From Perkinsus chesapeaki (Eukaryota; Perkinsozoa; Perkinsida; Perkinsidae): a stretch of 64,000 nt of DNA. Location of the stretch: assembly GCA_013115145.1 (NCBI GenBank), contig JAAPAO010000002.1:186001-250000 (forward strand), in the 5' to 3' direction. A program made the position numbers and the translations under genes. Shown here piece by piece: positions 47,239-59,600 of this stretch; position 1 is the first letter of the stretch, and each line of letters starts with the position of its first letter. The notes under the pieces were generated by a model. It made no database searches. It was not told the origin of the DNA and was given only the letters and a program-made list of their open reading frames with translations.

Positions 47239-49494
47239 TCACATAGTGAAGATGTTAGAGAGATGCGTCCGGGCGAACCGTTCGCACTCTTCTTGGCAGC
47301 GAACCAATGGCATCGCCGGCTTGGCAAGCATCAAGTAAAACTCCCGATTCAAGGGGGAAGCCTTAGCGCATACCCATCCCTGAGGCAAAGCAATCAAACC
47401 TGAAAACCGGCTCCCTGGTAATTACGTTTTCGGGCGACTTGTAGCAAATTTCACGGCAGCGGCTTCCCCGGCATAATCCAGGAGCATCTAGCGACTGTTC
47501 GTCATTCACCTGGACAACGGATCAGATTATATTAGCAAATGCCACAATTATACCATAATCTGGCGCAGCGTGCTGAACAGCACTAAATCCTCCGGGCTTG
47601 ATTCGTTTCCGATCAGAGCCGTTGGAGCATCATCGCTCAGTGACGCAGCCCCATCATTCGACACTCGCAGTGCGTGATTGGTATTGTTTGCATATACGAA
47701 CCTTGAGCAGAGGGACAGTTGGTTAAATAGCCATAGGTCATAAGGTTTACTTGGAGTCATCGGGTACGCTCATTGCTTGATCAAATTGCTGCCGCACCAG
47801 GTGAGCGACCTGGCTCACGCTCTTGGACTCTGACACCCACTGCTGTAACGCAGCGAACAGCTCGGCATCCGATTCCTAAAGAGCGTATACGCGATAGAAG
47901 ATAGAAGGAGGCTTACTTTTGAAGGGGTAGGACTCAAAACTAGCACAAACATAAGTCCATGGTATAAAAGAGAAACTAGTCGACCTCGCCCAAGGGAGGG
48001 AAGATGGACCATCGGGATGTAGCCGCCGTCAGCCGAACCTCTATCTGGGCCGAAGAGATACCTGCGGTGCATGAGGAGCGAAAATTCAAGTGTACGAAGA
48101 AAGCTGGCTTAAGTTACGTTCCTGCTTCACCATCTGCCATGTCTTCTGTGACGTAGTTCGACTTGGCAAAGCACTTAGAGCGTTCGTCGCTTCCCTCATA
48201 AGGTGGCTCACACAGTTTTGTAGATGACACAATTGTAGTAGGGGTGTCAGAACGGAAGCTAAGTAAATCCGTAAGAGAGAAGAGCTAAGATGCCTGCTTA
48301 CCCAATTATGCTGGTGGAGACAATGTACGAGTAGAGAATCTTCATATCTTCTAGAGGGATCGAAGAGTGCAGCAAATGTGCATCGAACAGTACCTGACGA
48401 ACTTGTCCATATAACATCCTGGATGAGCCTAAAATGTCCACTGAGCTTACGGCGGATGCTATGATATCCGGATGCTTTTCCTTCAGCGATAGCAACATTG
48501 CTTGAATCAAGACTAACGTATTACGCTCGACCGGAGCTAAGACAAGTATCCTATAACTCAACTAATGCATCGAAATGTTACATACCATAGCTAAAGCCCG
48601 TCAGTTCATTGAAGAGTCCCAAAGGGCCGTAGCCAACCACCTCCATATATCTGCGTTCACAGCGTACATCATACTCAACTTTATTTTACTCACGATGGTA
48701 TGAAGTCATCCATGAGACCGACCAGTGCACTTATTGAACTAGCGCGATCATTTCCCACATCCAGGAACCTAATATACCGTTATCACACCTTCAAGTCGCT
48801 CAGATGGCTACTCTCTCATGGGTCCATGCAGCAAAGTAAAAACTTCATGAGCATTCGACAAAACCGCTTGCAGTAATGGTCCAGAAAGATGAGGATCCTC
48901 ATCAATCTCGTGTGACTGGACACATCGTGTCTGGTGTTGACGCTGAGTCTCCGCGTTGGAAGCCCCTTCGGGAGAGGAAGGTATGGATTGACCTGCCACG
49001 GATATTTTTAGATAAAACGTGGAAGTTTTTCTCACTCGAATCCGCTCCGCGTAAAGGACACCGTTGGACGACCAGCGTGAACCATATATCCTTCTCTACC
49101 TGATTACAAGCGAGTCGCGACATGGCTCAAATGAGCGCCAACAAATGATACACATACCTGTTTCACAGAAATCGCGAGGTCGCGGGTGGTTATCAAATCC
49201 ACGTCATCGTCCTCGTCCCCATCGTTCCGAAATGCCTGCGCGAAATGGACAACACCTTCGATCAGTGAGGCCTGGGTCCGTTGCTCGATGGCTGAGTGTT
49301 CTCGCGATGGACTGAAATGCGTCAAGTGGGCCAGCACGGCCAATGCATATCGCGTACTAGTAATAAATGAGCTTCGCTTGAGCTGTGCGGGAATCGTCGT
49401 CCTCAGCCGAGGCAAGAAACTCTTCACTTCGGTCCTTCACTTCCAACACAGGGCTGTACACAAAGAATGATCTAAGAGAGCAACCAAAGGGCAT
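47239..49494 (-). CDS. CCZ1: CCZ1-type vacuolar fusion protein (spliced)
   Basis: Start ATG 49494 (MPFGCSLRSFFVYSP). The Longin-type N-terminus continues over a 43-60 nt intron: LIYYYPSREHSAIEQRTQAS, LIEGVVHFAQAFRNDGDEDD and NQVEKDIWFTLVV. The middle has GQVRQVLFDAHLLHSSIPLE and DMKILYSYIVST. The later exons give YLFGPDRGSADGGYIPMVHL, FVYANNTNHALRVSND and a C-terminus WVCAKASPLNREFYLMLAKP with ARTHLSNIFTM before the TGA at 47239. All fall in the same order as in animal CCZ1. CCZ1 pairs with Mon1 as the guanine exchange factor for Rab7 on late endosomes. No Mon1 gene is in the window. Internal exon ends were not all fixed. Confidence 0.87.
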
Positions 49495-50401
49495 CGCATA
49501 ACCGATAAAGCAGCTGACGCACTTCACACTTTATCGTTGGCCCTCCACAAGCGTCGATAGACTCGACACTACTCCTCTCGTCGTTCTGCGCGGAAAACCA
49601 CCGCCGCATTTCAAAAGAAAGCTGCTAAAGGCCATCTGTTGCGCGGGGTGACTAGTGCAAATCGAAAGATCGCCCACTGGAATATCTTCCGTACTCCTCA
49701 GCTCGACTGTTTCTCCACCAGATTCCATACAGTTCATAACACGACAGTATGGGTAAACAGAAATCGCTACTATTTAAGAAATGAGAGTTATGGGCCGGGT
49801 GATAAGTACAGACACTATTATATGACTTGAATAACTACACAACCTATTTACAAGCTTCCCAGCAATTACAGTCAAGGTCCCAAACATACGTTCACGGCTT
49901 GGCTCGCCAATTCGTGGCAGCAGATACAAAAGAGTAAAAGTGGAACCACAAGTAATAACTCTGGCTCGCGTATATACACCTGTGACCGCGAAACAACGCA
50001 CACTTTGCCCTCAAAAAGCAGATGACCTAAGTCTACATATGACTACCTACGGCAAGTGTGCGAGTAATGTAACATTCTTCCAACGAAGACGGTGATCACA
50101 ATGTGCACAGACGAGACTCGAAAAAGGAGAAGAAAGACGCAGGCTCGGGTGGTACCAAGACACCAAGCGACCGACGCCCATAATATCTCCTCACAGACGG
50201 ACATGAAGAAATAGAACGAACGACCTGGCAAGATGCGTCGGAAGCCCGCTATGCTCTTGCATGACAAGGTTGAAACAAAGCATAGAAGCATGAGTTCCTC
50301 AAAATATGAATACAATAGCCTAGTAAACGGCGGGTAACAACCAGCAATATAGCTCGAAGTACGGGCCGGATACAACAATGGCACAGAAATAGTTTCTTGT
50401 T
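49495..50401. other. Spacer between CCZ1 and the kinase gene
   Basis: About 900 bp. The minus frame at 50043-50384 (113 codons) is hydrophobic and the frame at 49531-49737 is open, but neither has a recognisable motif or splice links. I treat both as unsupported. Confidence 0.35.
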
Positions 50402-53161
50402 TTAGGCAGAGATATTCATCTCCCGCTCCTCTTCGAAACCGAAACGAATTGGTCGAAGCCGCCGACTCGGCTGATACAAAGCCGTCGAGTCACCGATAGC
50501 TTCAACCCTACCGATTGTATTAGAGCTAACAGCATCAGCTTGGCCAGAAGCATCGTGGACTGTAGGGGGGCAGCTCATACGTTCCGCCAAGTTGAGCAAA
50601 TCTTCAACAGAGTCAAACTCCCTGACGACGCCATCTCTGGCGCTGTCCAGAGCAGAACAGCCGTCGAATGTTTTGGTAGGTATAGTAGTGTGTAGGACTT
50701 CTCCTACGGGAGACGTTACATGGTAAAATGAAATTTCTTTGCAGCCGTCAAAGGAAACGCTCCGAGAGGCGGCCCTCTGCTCATAGCTCACCGAATCATC
50801 AACTGAGATCCCAATAGATGTGTCAGCTGACATAGTAGAACACAGTCTTTGGTTTCTAGCAGCATTGAGAGAAGCTCGTCGCAGCCATCCCTCCTCATCC
50901 TTAGGGGTAGGATCGGACACTATCTCGGGTGAGAGGGTCATCCTCACGGGCGCAGAACAGGCACGACTGTTACATCCAAATGCAGGAATTGGTAGCAAAC
51001 TTTTGATACCGCTGCACTCATCCGGTGACTGAGAATTAACAGGACGAGATTCGAGTGTGGGGACTGCATCGGCCGTGGACAACGGAGTCGGATCAGCACT
51101 GTTGTAGTCAAAGGATTGAGAAGATCTGCGGGGAGTCAGAGGTAGAAATAGCATGGCGGGATCAATAGAGTGAATAATACGCTGCGAAAGATGCTTCTAG
51201 GAGAACGCACGAGTTCTGATAGAGCCAAACGAAAATCAGAGCATTAGAGAGGAGAAAGTCGTTAATCACTTTTGGCACGACAGACAGGTACAGACTCTCA
51301 GTGACGGAAGCACAAAGCTGTTCGCTGACTATGATAGGCATTGAGCATAAGCATTCGAAATGGAGCCGCGGCATCATGCTCGGTCACTGTGCGTAGAGTA
51401 TAAGTGCACAAAGACGCTCTTTCCCCAACCGTCTCAAGTTCAACGGGATTGTAGGGAGCATAAAGGGTCTTCGAGCAATGACCAGACAGGCTCTTTACAG
51501 GAGTTTAATGAAGCATAAAAGAATCATTACATGTGGAGCAGCCAATCCGAAAGCTCTCTGCAACGTCTCTCCCGGCCTACCTGAGACAACACAGCAACTC
51601 CAAACACGATATATCTGAAGTGAATCCAGCAGCTCGCACCCAAGCTATCGGGGAGATCCAATCATGGCTTATGAGATCAGTCGCCGTAGGACGCTGCAAT
51701 GGGTTCCTAGTGAGTGCGCCTTCAACGAAGCTACAAACGTGTTTCGGGAATCTGAACAGTGAACAGCGCTTCATAGGTACGTTCGACCCGAATGGACCCG
51801 GGCATTCCACAATGAATTAAACTTTACATAATATCACTGAAAATGTAGGGGCTTTCATACTTGCTCTTATCCAAATGCGGTGCAGGCTGATGACAGAGTG
51901 AATCATACAGGACGATGAATCCACGACTAGCTGAGAATGGATTAACGCCAGTAAGTAACTCGTATGCGACTACTCCAAGAGACCTATAAAAACTTTAAAG
52001 ACAATACAAGACATACTCATAACCGCACCAGATGTCCGCAGAGTAGGTGTAGTCTTCACCCGCAGCTCGTTCAGGGGACATATACAGTGCTGTGCCTAAG
52101 AAAATTACAAGCGCTCGAAGACTTCATATAAGGAATGCACAAACCAATGAACGTGGTGCAAATTCCAACGGTTGATGTGAGGTCCTTGGAAATTCCAAGA
52201 TCCGTCAATTTAACCTAAGGTCAATAACTCCAAACTCCCTCAGTTAACAGCAAGTACTTCTCCAGCAGAGTTCACTAGGATGTTCTCCGGTTTGATATCT
52301 CGGTGGACAGAGTGATTCGAGTGGAGGAACCTATTAACGTAGCATAAGCCTAGAGTTGCTGCCACAGCGATAATGGAACATTACTTCAGACCCTCTAGAA
52401 CCTGCCATACGACGATGGCGGTATTAGACTCAGGCCAAACTTTCCCAGGTAGATGTTTGGTTATGTCCGCTAGAGAGCCCTTATCCATGAGTTCCATGGC
52501 AACATTGACCTATCGGAGTGGGCAGTTTGCAGCGACATCCGCGTCGAAGCTAGTATTACATAGACACTACCAGGAAGCGAGTACGCCGCAAACAAACGAA
52601 CAATGTAATCGCAGCTTTGTGCACGCAAAAGCGCCTGAAACAGGTATATGAATACATCAGTATCATTGAAGCGTTAATGACCCTTAAATCATTCATAACC
52701 TGGTCTCTCCGGGTTTTGTCGTCAGTTCTAACAGTCTTGATTGCTAACAATGTATCTGTCAAGCCTTTACCTATTCGCTAATAGCTACATTTCCATGAGA
52801 AGTAGTACCCGAAGGCCTGTGTACTCCCTTGATGACAACCCCAGATGCCCCCCGCCCAAGCAGGGGTTCCGAATCATCTGTCTGAGCAACGTTTAACAGA
52901 TACCCTTGCAACAAGGAGCTCTTATGAAATCACCTCGATTTCTCTCGGGTCTATAGTAAGCGTGTCATCAGAGCCAGGCAATCCAGCTATATCGATGTTC
53001 AATCCAGTAGCTTCGTGATGAATAGATCCGTTCTTGTCCCTGATTGAGCCCAGCTGGTCATGCTCTCGTCCCGCTAGCTATCACTACACACGCCAAGTTG
53101 TTGATAAAGCATCTGCCAATGTGGTGTCATCGAGTTGAGGGATAACCGGGCGGCGAGGCAT
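50402..53161 (-). CDS. MAP2K-like protein kinase with long Ser-rich tail (spliced)
   Basis: Probable start ATG 53161 (MPRRPVIPQLDDTT). Kinase motifs in order: glycine loop EPLLGRGASGVVIKG, the beta-3 lysine in LLAIKTVRTDDK, HRDIKPENILVNSAGE, KLTDLGISK (DLG in place of DFG), GTALYMSPERAAGEDYTYSA, the LGVVAYELLTG-type helix F region and VEGALTRNPLQRPTATDLIS. It should phosphorylate Ser/Thr (and Tyr if a true MAP2K) on a downstream kinase. A last exon from about 51180 to 50402 adds a 250-aa Ser/Pro-rich, Cys-containing region starting RIIHSIDPAMLFLPLTP. It joins through an acceptor at TTTCGCAG, but the linking exons at 51.2-51.5 kb are uncertain, so the tail could be a separate gene. Confidence 0.75.
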
Positions 53162-53408
53162 ATGAGCTGCTGGTGAGATGGCACAATCAATAAACACACA
53201 ATCTGAAAGGCAAGGCGCTATAGCCACACTGGCACCATACCGAAGAAAAGATAGAAGCTAAAACGTGCAAAACCGCCGATTCGACGCGAAGACGTGAAAA
53301 GCTGATACAACGAATAACGAAACAGAGGAAGAAGGCGCAACTTAAGAAACTCAATTATATCAATGTGAGGTAGCTCAATACTATACGCAAAAATAGTCTA
53401 GCAGCATT

Positions 53409-56038
53409 TCAAACAAGTTCCTGCGGGATATCCGCCAAATCGCGGTCAGCGCTCGCCCAGTCTGAATCTTCTTCGTAGTCGCCCGTGCTGGCGCGTTCCT
53501 TGACTTTGAACAGAGGCGCCCTTTCACTAGAATACCTAAGAATCCTGGCTATATTACAAAGAGGACTCCAAAGCATCATTACCGGTGGTCAAAATCTCCC
53601 CCATCATCTGTAGTGGGTTCATAGTTATGCAGTTCTGAGCCCCCTCTATGCAAGGCTACCATCCTGTACTGTGATGGCCGCCCTGCCTCAATATCAGCTT
53701 GGTTCGCTCGCCGAAGCCGTTCCCGGTGTAAGAGTTTGCGTCCCTAGTATTCATGCTGAAAGCGTCGACAACACAAGTGAGGGTGTGTTACCTCCTCCAC
53801 AGTCGTCGCGTCCGCTTGAAGACCACTCCCTTCAAACTCGAACGTGGAGGACAAGCCGAGAGCCCGAACGAGACGATGATACGTGTTGGTCAGTTGAAGA
53901 AGAGAGAAAACCTACCAAATGAAAAAATTACGAGCTTTGGGTAAGCCGCTAGCGCACCATAACAAGGAGAGGGAAGTATGTGACGAATTGCTGGCCAATT
54001 ATTGGTGCTGCTGATATAGGTGTTCCAAACATCCGACCTGAATAAGAGAATATTTCGTGTTATTTGCAGCGGTATTTACCAAACGATGTGGCAGAGTCCG
54101 GAATCCGCAGCAGTTTGAGATAGTTATAGGCGACAGGGAAGCCAAGCCGCGTGACCATGGAGGCGCACCAAAGCAACGACGCACTGGAGAATCACAAAGA
54201 GTTGTACGAGCAAGCCTACGCAGGGTAGTAAATTTACCTATCAGTATGGTTGTGGGTGTATAAGCCATACGTCCCTGCCACCTTGACTTTAAATAAGGAC
54301 CAGTAACAACAGCCAGCTACGTAAAGGAGAGGAAGACCAACCCCGATCTGCCCTAATGCTGCGATATACACGGGAGGGACATAACCATCTGACTAGCCAT
54401 AACAAAACTTTCTTCTCATCCCAATACCTTTTTGAACTATACCAAGGGCCCATAACAGCTCATTATAACCAACAGCGAGCAAACTCGACCACTTTGAGTC
54501 CCAAAACATGGTGGCCTGATGAAGACAACGAAGTTCCCGTAGAAGTCACGGCTACTGATGAGAGAGAGATCCTATTGAACACGCACCTGGCCAATGACGA
54601 TCCCTATACTCATAACAGCGCACATGAACGCAGCCACGCGTGCCAGATACGATCCCAATGAGTGGCCAGAAAGCACCTACTCGATAAGTTGAAAGGCTTG
54701 GTACTATTGACGAACAAAGGAATGCTTCAGTCGTTGCATAACGCCATGCTGGACTGGATAGTCTGTGCTGTGAAGCGCCATACGGTCTTCCAGAGCACAT
54801 CCTGTGTCAACCAGATCTGACCACCTAAATTTGAGGCATAGCTAGTTGTGGTTACAGTACGATATCCTCGACGCGATAGTTCTCGCTATAGCTAATACGA
54901 CCCTACCTGTGCTGACTCCTTCTCGCCTCCGCTAGGGCCTGCGATAGCTCTAGATCCTCTTTTGAAGGGACTGAGCTCACCAGCGCTAGATTCATTGGTA
55001 TCAATGGTGTGCCTGTCTTCCGCATTAGCAGTACGATTCGCCACTGCCGAACGGCATACCTTCCGTATCACCATCTGCAAACTCGGAGACAACCTCGTCA
55101 TGCCCATCTTCGAAATTTACAGCAACTCCGAGAAATTCCCCAGCCTCCCGGATCTGAAAGAGCACGCAGAGCTACTGGGAAGCGAAAAGATAGATCATTC
55201 CTCCATTTGTAATCAAATATACTACAATTGAAACTCATTAACACTTAGCTATATGATTTTACGCGTCGCACAGCTCCCACAATTAGTGATAACTCTATAT
55301 CCCCGATGAGGTATGTTTTATTACTAGCTCTTTTGAAGCACCTCCTCCCGTTCTTTGGACTTCGCTACGATAGTGATTAAAAACATCCATCAACTCGAAC
55401 TTGGCCGAAAGTCTTGCCTGACACAGCAACGAGATTTCACACCGAAATTTTCATCCCCCAACTACGTCTTCCGCAGCGACCGCCTGAGCATAGATAGCCT
55501 CCAAATGTCGTCTGTCATATGACAGCACATTTAGCCATTGCGGAACAGCTACCAAGCCATATCCCAGCAGCAAAGTGACTAGTACCAAACCCCAAGCATT
55601 GGAAGCAGCATAAACAAATCCAACAATTGCCTCTAGACCGAGCCGTTGCTCGTACCATAGATAGACCAGCACCAAGAGACCCGCAATGGCATATGCCAGA
55701 TACCAGAGCGCATTGTTCCGAAGGGCCTTCTTAAGGGAATGTGTAGATTCGTATTCAATCATGATTGGATAGGCAACCCAGCAGAGACAGAAGGAGACCC
55801 AGTAAACCCTGCTCCAAGACTCCGAAAGAGTTTCTGTGTGTTCGTTCGTTCTGGAATAGCAAATATCATAGGGAAGTAAAACCAATGTCACAACTACTAG
55901 GGCCATACCGCAGTAGACTGCAATGAACTGGAATAAACTTGTCCTTTTGCTTGCATAGTTACATAGGGCCCTGAAACCCCACAAAAGAGATACTCCCAGT
56001 ATACTAAGTGGGAGAATTAAGGACTGCTCCACTGCCAT
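53409..56038 (-). CDS. LMBR1-domain multi-span membrane protein (spliced)
   Basis: Exon 1, 56038-55466 (191 codons), encodes five predicted spans with LPYDICYSR, SWSRVYWVSFCLCWVAYP, MIEYESTHSLKKALRN and GYGLVAVPQWLNVLSYDRRH, the pattern of LMBRD2-type LMBR1 proteins. Exon 2 is 55417-55325 (ARLSAKFELMDVFNHYRSEV). Later exons include IREAGEFLGVAVNFEDGHDE (about 55190), ARVAAFMCAVMSIGIVIGQ (about 54640), ALGLSSTFEFEGSGLQADA (about 53840), ERLRRANQADIEAGRPSQYR and an acidic tail EDSDWASADRDLADIPQELV, with a TGA at 53409-53411. LMBR1 proteins sit in plasma or lysosomal membranes; some act as receptors or cobalamin exporters. The substrate here is unknown. Confidence 0.8.
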
Positions 56039-56699
56039 TAGCCAAAGAGGAGAGTCAAAAACATGCTATCACCGAAATCATGAACGGGCACTTGCCATAA
56101 CACTTATCATGACGTCATGACTCATGACTCGTGGAAGCTATGAAAAGGGGATATCCCGGTCACAGAATAGGCAACCCTTGTCACGAAGTTTAGGTGGCCT
56201 AAATTGAACGTTCCCAGTTTTATAACAGTCCCCTAAGGCTACGTAAAGACTTATCCCCAGCTACAGGCGCCAAGACGGCTTCGAACAATAATAACGGCAA
56301 CATTCAATTCAAGGACCGTCCGCGTCGAGATATCGAATTCGCATCTTACCTGTATCGCTCCGCCGACCTCCGATGCATGTTTCGCACATTTCAATCCAGG
56401 TGTGGATCCGCAACAATCAGAAGAGGGATATAAGTCCAGCGTGGCAGTGAAGAGTTGCCCACATTTTGGGCCCCACAAATCAGTGACGATAAAGCGTGGT
56501 CCACGCTGCGTGGATTAGTTTCGAGTATTAATGTCACCCGGCGAGATGTTGTGCCACCTTTATTATTGCTAATTCACTACCGTTTATTCTGGGTCGGTTC
56601 CAGGCGAAATTCCCGCTGCGGCTGTGGATGCAGACCGGACCGAAGTTGCTCGAAACTTGAGTCTCAATCTTACGAGAACAAATTTCCGAGCAAAATTGT
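56039..56699. other. Divergent spacer with bZIP-like sites
   Basis: Upstream region of both the LMBR1 gene (minus) and the EDR2-type gene (plus). It holds the TGACGTCA-TGACTCA-TGACTCG run at 56110-56131. Some of the right part may be 5' exon of the plus-strand gene. Confidence 0.4.
56110..56131. promoter_or_regulatory. Three abutting CRE/AP-1-like boxes
   Basis: TGACGTCA at 56110-56117 (a perfect palindrome, CRE-type), TGACTCA at 56118-56124 (AP-1-type) and TGACTCG at 56125-56131 follow without a gap. They lie 72 bp upstream of the LMBR1 start codon. Both box types are known bZIP-dimer sites in animals and fungi; binding here is inferred. Confidence 0.45.
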
Positions 56700-59600
56700 A
56701 TGGAGCACAAAGAACTGTGCGGATTGTGTGGAACCGCGTCGTTGTTTGTAGATTTGGGTATTCCGCCTATAGCCGAGGATTTGTCTACACTAATGCCATT
56801 CGGCTTGTGGTCCAAATCAAGCTCATCTGTGTCGTCGGCGTCATCGTCGAGCGGATCACACCACCATCACCGGCATCATGGGTCCAAGAGTCATCGCCAT
56901 AACCGATCTCAGAGCTATCCGTCTGCCAACGATGGAGAGGTCCAAGAGAGGGGAATGAAGGCCGCGGATAACAATAATAAAGAGAACGAAGAAGACGCCG
57001 TGCTTTCGAAAATTGATCCCAAAGCTAAGAAAGGAAGTAATGCAGGGCTGGTTTACGAGATCCGTTGGGAACGTTTGGGTTACCCGGTACCACTGGAACC
57101 CAGACGCCGGATTTTTGTCAGTGTGTGATCCTGAGATCTATGGAGTTCTACATTGTGTGGCTTCGTTGAGTAGACATTGTACAGAAAGACTATTCTTGCC
57201 GGAATTGCATCCTCTCTTATCTCGGGTTATCGCATCATGACACAGAGGCGTCGTAGGTACAGTGGTAGAGTCTGACTCCGACGAACTTTACGAAAAGGAG
57301 TATCTTAACTCATTGAAGCATAAATCTAGTCGCGCCAGTAAGAACAAGAGGATCTGTATCTTTGTATCGTTAACAATAGGCTATGTCGGTGGAGCTGCCA
57401 CTGGAGCCGCTGCTGCAGTTGGAACGTTCGTGGTACTAAAGAGCGCCGCGCTCGTTGATGCAAAAGAATACAGTATAGTGTTTTGCGTCGCAGGTATTTG
57501 CTTCACCTCTGGCCGTGGCGGGAGCTGCCGCCATCGGGGCTGGTGGTGCTTGGAAACTCCTCCGGGATAAAGGGAAGCGAGAAGTTAAAGCGGTACAGCG
57601 CCGGTGTGTTTCTCTGTCTAAGGATGCGTACTTAGGCGGAAGGAACTATGAAGTCAGGAGACCACTCGGTTGATGTCACTCAGACTATGCTGGGCGCATC
57701 TGGCAGCGAAGCTGCGGGTAAATCCCAGAGTAATAAACAGGAATTTTTATGGGATTCTAGCGATGACGGACGTTCGCAGGTTACTTCACACTTTCTGGCA
57801 AATCTGCCAATGAGCTTGACGAGTTCCTTGCTGGAGGGAAACCAAGTAGGATCAGTTTCGGTACTTTTGAGAGGCATTGTTGTTATCAGGCCTCAAGCGA
57901 CTCAAGTTCTTGGTTTCGTGGGCGCGATTACAGGTCGAGGATTCTCTGCCTACCATGGAATCGGCTCGTAGGTTCCACGGGGACTTCTACACTTCCTATG
58001 AACGCACAGGAATTCGGTTTCTTAGTCAATTCTGGCGACAGCGCTCGCATAAGTACTCAATGTGCGAAGTTAATGGCAGCGTTGGACGAGGTCATAGGGT
58101 CGTTTTCTCCATGGGTACAGCAACAATACGTTGCGCGAGCTGAGAAGGATAAAGTAGTCAACGGCCGACTAACTTTGTCGGTAAATGTCTACGTCAGGGC
58201 AAACGTCATCGAGAGTTTACGCTGATTTGCCTCCATGTAAACCCGCTTTACAGGTTCCTTGCGCATGATTCAGTCAACAAGGTAGGTTTACCTATTTCTT
58301 ACGATACATTCGATCATTCTGACTTTCAGGCATTTACTTTCTGTAATACAGAATTTTTGGAACAGTGGGATAACGGGACGGTGGATCCCGAAGTGATGAT
58401 TCAGAGGTGAGTCGTTGACCTAGGACCCGGTTAGTCGGATATTTCGTAATAGGTGCCGTGGAACATTTCCAACCATAGTCGAAACTGTCGGTCTAATTCG
58501 CAGTCATCCAGTCACAAAAGGTACCAATCTTCAGAAAGCCGTTAAATTGAGATGCTTTTCGCCTGTAGGTCAAAAAGACACGGAACTGATGACATCTTCG
58601 GAGCAAGGAGAGCACAGGCTCACCGCCACAGTGTTCTGGATATCACAATTCTTGAGAAGGTATTTTTTTAGTAGAGGGGCTCCAACTTTGCCACTTTCAG
58701 ACCTGATGTCCAGGAGTTCCTATCCGGTGCCATGATGCGAAACACCCGTACGATGGCTTCTCGGAGGAAGACGTCGATGAAGGGTGAGCAATCAGGTTGG
58801 CACCGTCAGCATCGCAGTGGTTACTGTAGCAGGCTCAGTGTCCCAGTCCTCACGCGCTGAAGCTGTGAAGGATGCGGACCAAGCCAACGTCTCACCTGAA
58901 GGGAACGTAGTCAGCGAGGCTCCCACTACACCCGAGAGCTCAGAGGAAGAGGGCACCTCAACGATAGAGTTCCCGCCTCTAGGTAATACACGCAAGTCGT
59001 ATAATCGTACTCGTCGAAATGCTAACTTAGCATTGCTAAGCAGCATAAACTTCCGTCTTAATCGCTCCTTGCGATGCCTTTGGCCTTTTTCGTAGGCGCT
59101 GAACTCGAAATGGATGAGGATGCGTTCTACTCGGCATCAGAGGGAGAGTCGTCGGACGAAGCAGGTAGCAGACTCGCTGGAAAGGGGAAAGTATTGCGGA
59201 AAAAACTTGATAGTGGTAACACTTGCTGGTGGATAGTTACCCTCCTATTGCCGTACTTCATTTCAGTCGAAGCACAGCCGCCAGCAGGACTGGGCCTGGA
59301 GTTATATGGCGCGTCCACAAGGGACTCTGTTATGAGCGACAAGATTCGTCCAATTTACAGTACGGACGAGAACGAGATTAACTCTTGGTAGTGGAGTGTA
59401 TTGCAGGGTGATTAGGGCTCTGCTGGGGGTTATCGCGTTTTTTCTTCAGGAGTGAGATTGATTGCACGGAATTTAAAGTGAGAGGTCATACGTACCTAAC
59501 AGACAAGGTGAAACATCCTAGCGAGTCGGCTTTGATGGAGACCGGTACTAGTCGGGGGAGGTATGATGTGAAATCACTGTCCGAAGCGGATTCAAAGTAC

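Noticed and set aside
50043-50384. 113-codon hydrophobic minus-strand frame as a membrane-protein gene
   Set aside because: No motif, no splice links, and it lies in the downstream flank of the kinase gene.
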